This document shows, piece by piece, positions 17,450 through 26,477 of a DNA stretch of 64,000 bases. This DNA is from Pseudomonas sp. WJP1 (GTDB lineage: Bacteria > Pseudomonadota > Gammaproteobacteria > Pseudomonadales > Pseudomonadaceae): NCBI RefSeq assembly GCF_028471945.1, contig NZ_CP110128.1, forward strand, positions 4,638,501-4,702,500, given 5' to 3'. A model generated the notes under the pieces. The model saw nothing but the letters and a program-made list of their open reading frames with translations. It searched no databases and was not told where the DNA came from. Every line of letters starts with the position of its first letter. Positions within the stretch are counted from its first letter, which is position 1. The position numbers and the translations under genes were made by a program.

Positions 17450-18088
17450 TTAGCCACGCTTTCGACGTTTTTTCTCCTCCTCATCCAGCGCCTGGCGAAC
17501 CAGCGCCCGCGCCGCCCAGGCGGTAGTGGCGAGTGACTCTTCGATACTCGCGCCACCGATATCGCGCACGGCAATCAACGCCTCGGTACCCATGACGATC
17601 GACAGCGCCTGCTTCAGGCGTTTACGCGCCCTGGGTGACAGCACGTCCTTCATCGAATCGACAATCGGCTCGATGTAGCTCAGGCGTCGGCCCGGTCGCA
17701 AGGGCTCGTGAGACTCGTTTTCGAGCCACACGGTCATGAACGAACGCTCCATCACGTGCAGACCGATCTCGTCGTCGATCAGCAGTTTGTTCAACGCGTT
17801 CGCCGCCAGGCCCATGCCCTTTACCGGATCGTCACCCGGGCGCCAGATGCGTTCCAGCGGCGGCATGTCGCGATCGGCTGCCGTCTCGCTGAGTAGCGCC
17901 TCGACCGTGGGAAAGTAGCGATAGGCCGTGGCGCGTGACACCCTGGCGCGCTCGGCCGCCTGCGCCACCGTGGGCTGCTGGCCCTCGTCGCGCAAGGCGA
18001 CGGCGGCCTCGATCAGCGCCTGGCGGGTGCGCAGCTTCTGGTTGATTCGGCCCTCGCCGATCGACGGGCTTGACTTGGAGTTCGACAT
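17450..18088 (-). CDS. TetR/AcrR-family transcriptional regulator
   Basis: A 212-residue repressor. The N-terminal helix-turn-helix spans about residues 20-65 (TRQALIEAAVAL, VAQAAERARVSRATAYRYFPTVEALLSE). The remaining helical domain should bind a ligand and dimerise. The C-terminus is very basic (EEKKRRKRG). It is divergent from the small membrane protein gene at 18247, with a clean dyad in between. It probably represses itself and that neighbour. Confidence 0.9.
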   Translation of the reverse strand: MSNSKSSPSIGEGRINQKLRTRQALIEAAVALRDEGQQPTVAQAAERARVSRATAYRYFPTVEALLSETAADRDMPPLERIWRPGDDPVKGMGLAANALNKLLIDDEIGLHVMERSFMTVWLENESHEPLRPGRRLSYIEPIVDSMKDVLSPRARKRLKQALSIVMGTEALIAVRDIGGASIEESLATTAWAARALVRQALDEEEKKRRKRG

Positions 18089-18113
18089 GGAATAAATGAT
18101 ACCTTGTCTTGTA

Positions 18114-18131
18114 ATGAGACACGAGTCTCAT
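18114..18131. promoter_or_regulatory. probable TetR operator
   Basis: Perfect dyad ATGAGAC-ACGA-GTCTCAT, flanked by imperfect outer GTCT...AGAC half-sites (18106-18138). It lies 26 bp upstream of the TetR start in the divergent promoter region. Confidence 0.7.
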
Positions 18132-18246
18132 ATTAGACACACGGCACGGGATCTGCCACCGCCCCTGTGCGCGGCACTTGCGGGCATCACGATTTCAGGG
18201 ATTTTCCAGCAACTGAGCGCGCCTCAGGGCGCTTGAGGTAAATGCC

Positions 18247-18672
18247 ATGAATCACACTCCCCGTTCGCGGACCTGGTTTCGGCTCGCTGCCCTCTACTTT
18301 GCCATTGGTGTGATACTGGGGGTGACGATGGGCGCGTCCGGCGACCACTCGCTCTTCGCCGTACATGCCCACATCAATCTGTTGGGATGGGTGTCGATGG
18401 CGCTGTTCGGCGTCATCGGCACAGTGCACCCGGGCATGACCGAAGGTCGCGCGGCTGCCGTGCAGTTCTGGACGTACAACCTGGGGGTTCCGGTGATGCT
18501 CGGCGCGCTGACCCTGCGCCTGAAGGGCTTTGCGTCGATCGAGCCACTGATTGGCGTCGCATCGATCCTGATTGGCATGAGCGTGCTGCTGTTTGCCTGG
18601 CTGGTGTTCTCGCGCATCGGCGTTGCTGCCGGGTACTTGAGCCGTACGACAGGCGAATCACGCCTGTCATGA
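18247..18672 (+). CDS. small heme-copper-oxidase-subunit-I-like membrane protein
   Basis: A 141-residue protein with four predicted membrane helices. The second contains VHAHINLLGWVSMALFGVIG, the histidine pattern seen in the cytochrome oxidase subunit I/NnrS-like superfamily. It is far too short (a real subunit I exceeds 450 residues) to be an oxidase and has no partner subunits nearby. It may be a heme- or metal-binding membrane protein. The TetR gene divergent from it likely controls expression. Confidence 0.65.
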   Translation: MNHTPRSRTWFRLAALYFAIGVILGVTMGASGDHSLFAVHAHINLLGWVSMALFGVIGTVHPGMTEGRAAAVQFWTYNLGVPVMLGALTLRLKGFASIEPLIGVASILIGMSVLLFAWLVFSRIGVAAGYLSRTTGESRLS

Positions 18673-18734
18673 CCCGGTAGCTGCTGCGGGTGCCGAATGG
18701 ACAAGGCACCCGCAGCGAGATGTACGACTGCTTC

Positions 18735-20057
18735 CTACTGCGCCACCTGCAGGCGCAACCGGCTTCGACGTGACAAACCGGCCTGCAGGGCAAACGCCAG
18801 GACCACGGTCGAGGGCGCCGAAAAGCTGCCCAGGCCGCCACCGCTGTACATCAGGGCGAGGCCCGCTGCCGTGGCGCCAAACCAGGCCGCCAGGCCCGCC
18901 GGGTTGAAGGCCGCCACCCGTTCCAGCGCCGCCACGTCACTGCGCCCGTAAAGAATCTGCGCCAACGCCACGCCGACCCAGGCCACCACGAAAATGCCCT
19001 GGTAGGCCAACGCCTTGAGCAAATAGGCAAACACATCGGCGAGCATCAGGCCGTACACGATCACCCCAACCGCCAGGGCCCATGCCCAGTACGAACCGCG
19101 CACACCGAAACGGGCGAAGAACGCCTGCATGTTGAGCGTCGCCAGGTAGTAATTGGCGGTATTGATGCGGGTTTGCGTGGCCCAGACAAACAACAAGCCC
19201 CACAGGCCCATCAACTGCAGGATCGCCATGACCACCGACACTTCGTTCAACGCGCCTTCATGGGGAATGCTGCTGACCAGATAGATGCCCGCTGCGCCGT
19301 TGAGCAGAAAGGTCACCGCGTAGAACGGCATGCCGAAGTTCCAGCGACCGTGATACTCAGCGTCCTCAGGCTTGCCGAAACGTGCGTAATCGAAGGTGAA
19401 CAGCATCAGTACCCAAACGCCCATGTAGGCGACGAAGCAATCCCACCAGCCAGACGCACTGGGGGTTGCCGGGCCGAAATCCAGCCATTGCGGCTGGTAG
19501 CCATAGTGGCTGATCGACAGCCCTACCGCCACCAGCAAGCCACCCAGGTAGACCGGCAGCAGCACGCCATTGAGCTTGTCCAGCCAGTGCTGCACGCTGC
19601 CCAGGATCATCGGCACGCTGTACATCACCACCAGCAACGCGGCCAGTGGATAGACCAGTTCCGGGTACAGGTGATTGAGCGCCACGGCGATCACGGAACC
19701 TTCGAACACCGCGTAATAGATGGCCGTGGAAAAGAAGATCAAGGTGGCCAGGCAGGCCCCGGTGCTGCCGAACAACAGCCGCGAGAACAACGCCACCGAC
19801 AAGCCGCTGCGGATCGCGAAGCGGCTGAGCACACTGTTGACCAGCCCGTAGCTGATCACCGACAACAGCATGCCGATCAGCGCATTGCGCGCGCCGTAGG
19901 ACAGCGCCAGGGAAGCGCCCACCACGATGTAGAACATCGCACTGCACACCGCCCACCAGGCCATGGTCAGGGACAGTCGGCCCATGCGCGCTTGCGGTGG
20001 AACGGGGTGATTGGCCGGGTCCTGCCCGGTTTGACTCGATTGCGATAAAGCAGCCAT
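18735..20057 (-). CDS. NCS1-family (purine-cytosine permease-like) transporter
   Basis: A 440-residue inner-membrane protein with about twelve helices and the fold of the nucleobase:cation symporter-1 family (MAWWAVCSAMFYIVVGASLALSYG, LGSVQHWLDKLNGVLLPVYLGGL, FVWATQTRINTANYYLATLN). It is the last gene of the pxp operon, 110 bp after pxpC, so its cargo is probably 5-oxoproline or a related cyclic amide rather than a nucleobase. That substrate is inferred from context. Confidence 0.85.
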   Translation of the reverse strand: MAALSQSSQTGQDPANHPVPPQARMGRLSLTMAWWAVCSAMFYIVVGASLALSYGARNALIGMLLSVISYGLVNSVLSRFAIRSGLSVALFSRLLFGSTGACLATLIFFSTAIYYAVFEGSVIAVALNHLYPELVYPLAALLVVMYSVPMILGSVQHWLDKLNGVLLPVYLGGLLVAVGLSISHYGYQPQWLDFGPATPSASGWWDCFVAYMGVWVLMLFTFDYARFGKPEDAEYHGRWNFGMPFYAVTFLLNGAAGIYLVSSIPHEGALNEVSVVMAILQLMGLWGLLFVWATQTRINTANYYLATLNMQAFFARFGVRGSYWAWALAVGVIVYGLMLADVFAYLLKALAYQGIFVVAWVGVALAQILYGRSDVAALERVAAFNPAGLAAWFGATAAGLALMYSGGGLGSFSAPSTVVLAFALQAGLSRRSRLRLQVAQ

Positions 20058-20168
20058 ATGCGTGAACTCCAGAACCAGTCAAAGGTTGAAGCGCGGGCAG
20101 CCGCCACCGCACCGTAGTGCGGCGTTGGCTTGCCGTTTGGCTTTACCCGCGCAGTGCGACGGGCAGCG

Positions 20169-21143
20169 TCAGGAAGGGAACAGCTTGCTCAGGCAGCTGA
20201 GTTTTTTCTTATAGGAGCGTCGCGCTTCCAGCGCTTCTTCGAGGGTCACCGCCACGAAACGGGCTTTCTGGTTAGGTTGCATCTGGCCGATCAGGTCGAG
20301 GTCGGCGCTGATCACCGTGCCGATCATCGCGTAGCCGCCACCGGACACCGCATCGCGGTGCAGCACGATGGGTTCGAGCCCGGCGGGGACCTGGATCGAG
20401 CCGATCGGGTAGCAACTGTCGACGATGTTCGACGGATCGGAACCGGCGCCGAAGGGTTGCTCACGCGGCTGGAAAGTCAGCGGGCTGCCGCCCTTGAAGC
20501 GATAACCGATGCGATCCGCTTCCGAACCGACGGTCCAGGCCTCAGCAAAAAAGCTGTCCGCCGCCGCTGGGGTCAAGCGGTCGTAGTACAGCCCTGGCAC
20601 CACGCGCAGGGTGATTTCGCCCCCCAGGGATTGGCGCAGGGCCATCGGTAAACTGGCGCCAGCGCGGCCTTTGCCACTGGCGATACCCACGGGCAGTTCA
20701 TCGCCGGCGATCAGCCGACGCCCTTGGAAACCGCCGAGCGCACCCAGCGCATAGGTCGAACGGCTGCCGAGCACCACTGGCACATCGATCCCGCCGGCGA
20801 CCGCCAGATAGGCACGCGCACCGGCCTTCGGAAAGTCAAAGCGCAGCACTTGCCCGGCCTTGACCGTGAAGGCGGTGTCGAGGTGCATGTCTACGCCGTC
20901 GACCTTTGGCGTCATGTGCGCCCCGCACACGGCCACCAACGCGTCTTGGGCAAATTCCAGTTCCGGGCCGAGCAACGTGCATTCAAGCGCCGCCGCCCCT
21001 GCCGGATTGCCGACCAACTGGTTGGCTGCGCTCAACGCGTATTGGTCGAGCGCACCCGATGGCGGGATGCCCAAGTGGTAGTAACCTTCGCGGCCGAGGT
21101 CCTGAACCGAGGTGGCGAGACCGGGTTTGAGTACCTTGATCAT
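20169..21143 (-). CDS. pxpC: 5-oxoprolinase subunit C (PxpC/KipA family)
   Basis: A 324-residue protein of the biotin-dependent carboxyltransferase-like family (VLKPGLATSVQDLGREGYYHLGIPPSGALDQYALSAAN split over the first 40 residues, YLAVAGGIDVP, LGSRSTY). With PxpA and PxpB it forms the ATP-dependent enzyme that opens 5-oxoproline to glutamate. The start overlaps the pxpB stop by four bases, indicating translational coupling. Confidence 0.92.
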   Translation of the reverse strand: MIKVLKPGLATSVQDLGREGYYHLGIPPSGALDQYALSAANQLVGNPAGAAALECTLLGPELEFAQDALVAVCGAHMTPKVDGVDMHLDTAFTVKAGQVLRFDFPKAGARAYLAVAGGIDVPVVLGSRSTYALGALGGFQGRRLIAGDELPVGIASGKGRAGASLPMALRQSLGGEITLRVVPGLYYDRLTPAAADSFFAEAWTVGSEADRIGYRFKGGSPLTFQPREQPFGAGSDPSNIVDSCYPIGSIQVPAGLEPIVLHRDAVSGGGYAMIGTVISADLDLIGQMQPNQKARFVAVTLEEALEARRSYKKKLSCLSKLFPS

Positions 21144-22012
21144 GCCAGCACCTCCTGCAGCGACTTGGGATAGCCGACGGGATCGGCCAGGAACGCGTCC
21201 AGTGAAAACTCCACCGAGCGGATCCGCAGATCGAAGCGCCCGGCTTCGACTTCGGCCACAGCAAAGTCGTATTCCTCACGGTCCATCGGCTTGAACTGCA
21301 CGATGTCACCGGGGCGGAAGAACACCATGTGCTCTTTGAGATAGGCCAGGTTCTGCTGCGGGTCGTAGATCGGGGCCGGCGTGACGCCGAACATTTGATA
21401 GCCACCGGCTCCACGCACCGAGTAAATACAGCCGAAGCAACCGCCATGACCCAGGGTCAATTTCGGCGTATCGGTGCGCGGCCGCAGGTATTTGGGCACC
21501 TGCAACTGACGCTCGCGTTCGACCATCTGGAACATGAACGGCAGGCCCGCGACGAAGCCAACCATCGAGACAAACCATGGCGCGCCACTGTGGGCGGCGA
21601 TGAACGCCTCGACGTCCGCCAGGCCGTTGATCCGCGCGGCGTACTCCAGGTCCGTCGCGCTCGGGTCCTGGTGACGGTCGCGAAAGCGCATCAGGGTTTC
21701 GTGGGTCCAGGGATCGTTATAGAGCACCGGAATCTCAATGATCCGGGTCTGCAAGGTGCGCTCGGCCACGGCCTCGGCTTCTGCGCCTTTTACCGCTTCG
21801 AGCAAGGTATGAGGCGCGATGCGGTCCGGGTCGAAACGGATCTGGAACGAGGCATTGGCCAGGCACACATCGAGCACGCCATCCAGCGCCAGGCGCTCCA
21901 CGGCGCGGGTCACGGCCATGCCCTTGAAGAAGGCTTCAAGGGACATGCTGTCGCTGACTTCGGCGAACAAATGCTCGTCGGCGCCAAAGCTGTAGCGGAT
22001 TGGACTGCTCAT
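21140..22012 (-). CDS. pxpB: 5-oxoprolinase subunit B (PxpB/KipI family)
   Basis: A 290-residue protein with the allophanate hydrolase subunit 1 domain: IIEIPVLYNDPWTHETLMRF, FVAGLPFMFQM, TLGHGGCFGCIYSVRGAGGYQMFGVTP and FFRPGDIVQFKP. Relatives are typically about 220 residues, so the N-terminal part here is longer. It partners PxpC and is coupled to it and to the upstream biotin carboxylase gene by four-base overlaps. Confidence 0.9.
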   Translation of the reverse strand: MSSPIRYSFGADEHLFAEVSDSMSLEAFFKGMAVTRAVERLALDGVLDVCLANASFQIRFDPDRIAPHTLLEAVKGAEAEAVAERTLQTRIIEIPVLYNDPWTHETLMRFRDRHQDPSATDLEYAARINGLADVEAFIAAHSGAPWFVSMVGFVAGLPFMFQMVERERQLQVPKYLRPRTDTPKLTLGHGGCFGCIYSVRGAGGYQMFGVTPAPIYDPQQNLAYLKEHMVFFRPGDIVQFKPMDREEYDFAVAEVEAGRFDLRIRSVEFSLDAFLADPVGYPKSLQEVLA

Positions 22013-23382
22013 GCTTCACCTCCGCTGCGGCGCGCGGCCAGCCAGGTTTCCAGGGTGCCGGTGTGGAAGTCGGCGCTGTGCAGCCACGGTTGTTCCAGCA
22101 GCTCACCGTGCAGCGACAGGGTGCTGGCCATGCCCGTGAGCGTGGTCTGTTCGACCGCCACTCGGGCACGGGCCAGCGCTTCGTTGCGGTCGCGGCCATG
22201 CACGATCAGCTTGGCCAGCAACGAGTCATAGTAAGGCGGCACGCGGTAGCCTTGATAGAGATGACTGTCGACCCGCACACCCTCCCCCTGCGGCCAGACC
22301 AGCGATTCGACCAAACCTGGGCTTGGGAAGAAATCCCGTGCCGGGTCTTCGGCGTTCAAGCGCATTTGCAGCGCGGCGCCGTTGAGCTGGATATCGCTTT
22401 GCTGCAAGCCCAGCGGCTCGCCACCGGCAATGCGCAGCATGGCCTGGACCAGATCGATACCGGTGATGAGTTCGCTGACCGGGTGCTCCACCTGAATCCG
22501 CGTGTTCATCTCGATAAAGAAAAACTCACCGGTGGCGTCGTCGTACAGATACTCCAGGGTGCCGGCACCCTTGTACCCAAGGGCCTCGGTCAGGCGCACG
22601 GCGCTAGAGCAAAGCGTCTCGCGCTGTTGCGGGTTGAGGACCGGCGATGGCGCTTCTTCGAAGATTTTCTGACGCCGACGTTGCAGCGAGCACTCACGCT
22701 CGAACAGGTGCACCGCGTGCTGACCATCGCCCAACACCTGCACTTCGATGTGCCGGGCCTTGCCGATAAACCGCTCCAGGTACACCGCACCGTTGCCGAA
22801 TGCGGCCTGGGCTTCGCGCTGGGAACGGGGAAATTCTTCGCTCAGTTGCTCGGCGTTTTCCGCCAGGCGAATGCCACGTCCACCACCACCGGCCGAGGCC
22901 TTGATCAGCAATGGGAAGCCGACGGATTCGGCCGCCTTGAGCGCCGACTCGACGTCGAACAGCTCACCGGGCGAACCCGGCACCACCGGCACGCCAGCCG
23001 CTTGCGCAGTGCGCCGGGCTTCGGCCTTGTCGCCCATGCGCCGGATCGTCTCGGCGCTGGGCCCGACGAAAATTGCTCCGGCGGCGACAACAGCTTCAGC
23101 AAAATCGGCGTTCTCCGAGAGAAAGCCGTAACCGGGGTGTACCGCATTGGCGCCGGTGGCTTTCAAGGCACCGAGCAATGCCTCGACGTTCAGATAACTT
23201 TTGTCAGCGCGGGCCGGGCCGAGAATGTGCACCTCCTCGGCCATGCGCGCGGCCTGGGAGTCGACGTCCGCTTCGCTGCAGGCGGCAACGGTGGGAATCC
23301 CCAGTTCTTTGGCGGCGCGGATAATCCGCACGGCGATTTCGCCACGGTTGGCGATGAGTAATTTACGAATGCCTTGAGTCAT
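22009..23382 (-). CDS. biotin carboxylase (AccC-like) of the oxoprolinase operon
   Basis: A 457-residue ATP-grasp enzyme that carboxylates a biotin carrier. It has the AccC layout: N-terminal KLLIANRGEIAVRIIRAAKELGI, glycine loop KASAGGGGRGIR (about residue 158), MNTRIQVEHPVSE active-site segment (about residue 285), then a C-terminal biotin carboxylase domain. ATG 23382 is preferred to an upstream in-frame start at 23442, which would run into the carrier gene. A general accC is expected elsewhere in the genome, so this is probably a dedicated paralogue. Confidence 0.9.
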   Translation of the reverse strand: MTQGIRKLLIANRGEIAVRIIRAAKELGIPTVAACSEADVDSQAARMAEEVHILGPARADKSYLNVEALLGALKATGANAVHPGYGFLSENADFAEAVVAAGAIFVGPSAETIRRMGDKAEARRTAQAAGVPVVPGSPGELFDVESALKAAESVGFPLLIKASAGGGGRGIRLAENAEQLSEEFPRSQREAQAAFGNGAVYLERFIGKARHIEVQVLGDGQHAVHLFERECSLQRRRQKIFEEAPSPVLNPQQRETLCSSAVRLTEALGYKGAGTLEYLYDDATGEFFFIEMNTRIQVEHPVSELITGIDLVQAMLRIAGGEPLGLQQSDIQLNGAALQMRLNAEDPARDFFPSPGLVESLVWPQGEGVRVDSHLYQGYRVPPYYDSLLAKLIVHGRDRNEALARARVAVEQTTLTGMASTLSLHGELLEQPWLHSADFHTGTLETWLAARRSGGEA

Positions 23383-23392
23383 GGTGTCGCCC

Positions 23393-23638
23393 TCACGCGT
23401 CGTCGAGTGTGGCGATGACCTGACCCGGCTCCACCGGATCACCGTCTTCGACCAGGAAGGCGCTGAGGCGACCGGCTGTCCCGGCGGTCAGTTCGGAAAA
23501 CTGCTTCATGACTTCGATCAGGCCGATCACGGTGTCGGCGCTGACCTCTGCGCCCGGCTCGACGTAGTTCGGCGAGTCCGGTGTGGCTTTACGGTAGAAG
23601 GTGCCCGGCAATGGGGTAATAACGGTTTGTTCGGCCAT
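23393..23638 (-). CDS. biotin carboxyl carrier (BCCP-like) domain protein
   Basis: An 81-residue protein that is almost only a biotinyl domain. The biotinylation site reads EVMKQF where AccB has EAMKM, so the lysine and preceding methionine are kept but the following methionine is not. It lacks the N-terminal half of ordinary AccB. It sits 10 bp before the AccC-like gene and is presumably its carrier. AAGAGGAACAG precedes ATG 23638. Confidence 0.88.
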   Translation of the reverse strand: MAEQTVITPLPGTFYRKATPDSPNYVEPGAEVSADTVIGLIEVMKQFSELTAGTAGRLSAFLVEDGDPVEPGQVIATLDDA

Positions 23639-23740
23639 GTCTGTTCCTCTTGGAATAGTTGTAGAAAGGCAGGCATAAAAATTGATCGGTGTTTGAACCC
23701 TGGCGTCTCTGTGCCTGGTGTTTCGTTGTGATTTGCGGGC

Positions 23741-24499
23741 TTAGCGCGGCGCGCGAACCTTGATCCCGGCGTGATCCAGCGCTTGGCGTGTGGCCTGGAC
23801 CAACGCCAGGGCGCCCGGTGTATCGCTGTGCAAACAGATGGAATCGAATTCGATGGCCAGGTCTTCGCCTTCGACGGTGCGCACCACGCCTTCCTGGCAG
23901 GCACGCAGCACCCGCGCCGCCACTTGGGTCGGGTCGTAGGCACGTACGTTGCGGGTAAAGACGATGGAGCCGCTGAGGTCGTACTCGCGGTCGGCGTAGA
24001 ACTCGCGGATCACCGGTTGGCCGAGTTCCTTGGCGACACGCCAGATCACTGAGTTGGGCATGCAATACAGCAGCAATTCGGGCTCCAGGCGCTGAAGGTT
24101 TTCCACCAGCAAACGCGCGGCTTCTTCGTCCCGGGCCAGGTGCATGTACAGGGCGCCGTGGGGTTTGATGTGTTGCAGCGCCACGCCTTGAACCCGGGCG
24201 AGTTCACGCAGGGCGCCCAGCTGGTAAAGCATGTCGTCGACCAGTTCCTGGGCCGGGGCATTGATGTGCCGGCGACCGAAGCCGACCAGGTCGCGAAACC
24301 CCGGATGCGCGCCGATGGCCACGCCCAGCTGCTTCGCCCGCTCGACGGTGCGGCGCATGGTGCTTGGGTCGCCGGCATGGAAACCGGTGGCGATGTTGGC
24401 GGTGCTGATGAAACCCATCAGTTCGTTGTCGACGCCATCGCCGATGGTCCACGGGCCAAAGCCTTCGCCCATGTCCGAGTTGAAATCTACTGCCTGCAT
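23741..24499 (-). CDS. pxpA: 5-oxoprolinase subunit A (PxpA, LamB/YcsF family)
   Basis: A 252-residue cytosolic protein with the LamB/YcsF signature: [13 protein letters not shown] at the start, [12 protein letters not shown] (residue about 33), [15 protein letters not shown] (about 62) and [12 protein letters not shown] (about 109). It is the first gene of the operon and works with PxpBC in ATP-dependent hydrolysis of 5-oxoproline. ATG 24499 is chosen because the family starts right at the DFNSDMGE motif. Confidence 0.93.
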   Translation of the reverse strand: MQAVDFNSDMGEGFGPWTIGDGVDNELMGFISTANIATGFHAGDPSTMRRTVERAKQLGVAIGAHPGFRDLVGFGRRHINAPAQELVDDMLYQLGALRELARVQGVALQHIKPHGALYMHLARDEEAARLLVENLQRLEPELLLYCMPNSVIWRVAKELGQPVIREFYADREYDLSGSIVFTRNVRAYDPTQVAARVLRACQEGVVRTVEGEDLAIEFDSICLHSDTPGALALVQATRQALDHAGIKVRAPR

Positions 24500-24574
24500 G
24501 ACGCTTGCTCCTGACGCTTGTGACTTCATGCAGGCCACGTTAAATTCCCGCCAACCCCTTGGGAAGATCTATTA

Positions 24575-24594
24575 TCAGAGGGGTCATCTTCTGA
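24575..24594. promoter_or_regulatory. dyad in pxpA/lysR intergenic region
   Basis: TCAGA and TCTGA arms with ten bases between them lie in the divergent promoter gap. LysR-type regulators usually bind such interrupted dyads next to their own gene. Assignment is by position. Confidence 0.5.
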
Positions 24595-24624
24595 AAAACA
24601 GATATTCCGTCAGCCGGAGCTTTC

Positions 24625-25542
24625 ATGTCACTGACCCTGCGCCAGGTCCGCTATTTCGTCGCCACCGCGGAGATCGGGCAAATCTCCCAGGCGGCCATTC
24701 ACCTGAACATCTCCCAGTCAGCGGTGACCACTGCGATCAAGGAACTGGAAGCCATGCTCGGCACGCTGTTGTTCCAGCGCTCGGCCCAGGGCATGAGCCT
24801 GACCGATGCCGGGCGGCATTTTCTCAATCGTGCCTACGTGATTTTGCGCAGCGTCGACGATGCGTTGAACAGCCCGCTGCCGGACGTCCGGGCCAGTGGC
24901 CTGTTACGTCTGGCAGCGAGCTACACGGTGATCGGCTACTTTCTGCCGCACCATCTGCAACGGCTGGAACACTGGCACCCGGACGTGGCCATCGAGGTCC
25001 ACGAGCAAGAACGCACGGCCATCGAACAAGGCCTGCTGGAAGGGAAATTCGACATGGCGGTGGTGCTGACCGCGAACCTCACGCACCCCGACATCGTCTC
25101 GGAAACCCTCTTCAACTCCGAACGCCGGCTGTGGCTGCCCAGCCACCATCCCCTGCTCGAACGCTCCGCCGTCAGCCTGGCTGACGTTGCGCAGGAGCCC
25201 TACATCCTGTTGACCGTCGACGAAGCCGAACAGAGCGCCATGCGTTACTGGGAACACGCGCACCAGCAGCCCAACGTGCGGGTGCGCACCAGTTCGGTCG
25301 AAGCTGTGCGCAGCATGGTCGCCAATGGCAGCGGCGTGGCGATCCTCTCGGACCTGGTGCACCGCCCCTGGTCGCTGGAAGGCAAACGCATCGAAACCCT
25401 GACTGTCACCGACAAGGTCACCCCCATGAGCGTCGGCCTGGCCTGGCATCGCGAGCGCGATTTCAGCCCGGCCATGCACGCGTTTCGTAATTATTTCCAC
25501 GATGCCTTCCTGGCGCCGCAACAACTGTCGGCACGGCGCTAG
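24625..25542 (+). CDS. LysR-family transcriptional regulator
   Basis: A 305-residue regulator: winged helix-turn-helix at residues about 4-62 (LRQVRYFVATAEIGQISQAA, ISQSAVTTAIKELEAMLG, LFQRSAQGMSLTDAG) and a periplasmic-binding-protein-like effector domain at about 90-300. It is divergent from pxpA, with a dyad in the gap, so it probably activates the 5-oxoproline operon in response to its substrate. Confidence 0.92.
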   Translation: MSLTLRQVRYFVATAEIGQISQAAIHLNISQSAVTTAIKELEAMLGTLLFQRSAQGMSLTDAGRHFLNRAYVILRSVDDALNSPLPDVRASGLLRLAASYTVIGYFLPHHLQRLEHWHPDVAIEVHEQERTAIEQGLLEGKFDMAVVLTANLTHPDIVSETLFNSERRLWLPSHHPLLERSAVSLADVAQEPYILLTVDEAEQSAMRYWEHAHQQPNVRVRTSSVEAVRSMVANGSGVAILSDLVHRPWSLEGKRIETLTVTDKVTPMSVGLAWHRERDFSPAMHAFRNYFHDAFLAPQQLSARR

Positions 25543-25543
25543 T

Positions 25544-26407
25544 TCACCCGGCTGCGGTACGTTGCCGTTTTATCCGGTACATGTCGTCGTCCGCATGGCT
25601 GAGCAGCGCATCGGCATCCTCCCCGTCCGCTGGATAACAGGCGATACCGATGCTGCAGGACGGCATTGTGAGTGCGCCAGAGCCCGCATCCGGTGGCTCG
25701 GCCATGACGGCGAGAATCTGCGCGACTTTCTCGCACACGTCGCCCTGGGACTGGATATCCGTCAACAGCACAGTGAATTCATCGCCGCCCATCCGGGCCA
25801 CCGTGTCCGTCTCGCGAACGCAGCGTTGCAGCCGTTGGGCGATCATGCAGAGCACCTGATCGCCAACGGCATGGCCATGGACATCGTTGATGCCCTTGAA
25901 GTCATTGAGATCCAGAAACAGCAAGGCCAGGCTGCTGTCGTGACGGTTGGCCGTGCGCAGGGCCGTATCCAGGCGATCATTGAACAGCGCGCGGTTGGCC
26001 AGCCCCGTCAGCGGATCATGATGGGCGAGGAAGCGCAGTTCCTCCTCCGCCTGCCAAAGGGCCGTGACGTTGCGCGCCACACCGATCCGCGCCCCCACCT
26101 CCTCGGACCAGAAGGCGGCCCACAGGATGTGCACGACACCGCCATCCTTGCGGATATAGCGGTTGCGGAAATCGAAGTGCGGCTGGCCACTCATGACCCG
26201 GACAATCGAGGCGCGTGTTTTCGCCAGGTCGTCAGGATGCATGTAGTCGGTGATCGGGGTGCCGGTCAGCTCTTCGGCACGGTAACCAAGCAGCGCCTGA
26301 CAGGCATCACTGACAAATACGATCTGGTTATCCCTGTCGACCACGAAGACCGTGTCCAGCATCAGATGGATCAATTTGGGGTAGAGCGCTTGCAAGTCGA
26401 CGGGCAT
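25544..26407 (-). CDS. PAS-GGDEF diguanylate cyclase
   Basis: A 287-residue soluble protein. An N-terminal PAS domain (residues about 10-125, LMLDTVFVVDRDNQIVFVSDACQALLGY, PAC segment RYIRKDGGVVH) precedes a GGDEF domain (about 130-285). The active site reads MGGDEF, and an RETD inhibitory site lies five residues before it, so synthesis of cyclic di-GMP with product inhibition is predicted. There is no EAL domain. The gene nearly abuts, and converges with, the LysR gene. Confidence 0.92.
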   Translation of the reverse strand: MPVDLQALYPKLIHLMLDTVFVVDRDNQIVFVSDACQALLGYRAEELTGTPITDYMHPDDLAKTRASIVRVMSGQPHFDFRNRYIRKDGGVVHILWAAFWSEEVGARIGVARNVTALWQAEEELRFLAHHDPLTGLANRALFNDRLDTALRTANRHDSSLALLFLDLNDFKGINDVHGHAVGDQVLCMIAQRLQRCVRETDTVARMGGDEFTVLLTDIQSQGDVCEKVAQILAVMAEPPDAGSGALTMPSCSIGIACYPADGEDADALLSHADDDMYRIKRQRTAAG

Positions 26408-26477
26408 AGGTCAGGAAAGTCCCGGTTCATGTGACGCTGATCATGCCTGATCGCGAAGGGAGGGGGCTAGGACCTTC

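Noticed and set aside
22000..23361. A 453-codon plus-strand frame opposite the biotin carboxylase gene
   Set aside because: Shadow of a complete AccC-like enzyme; no start signal.
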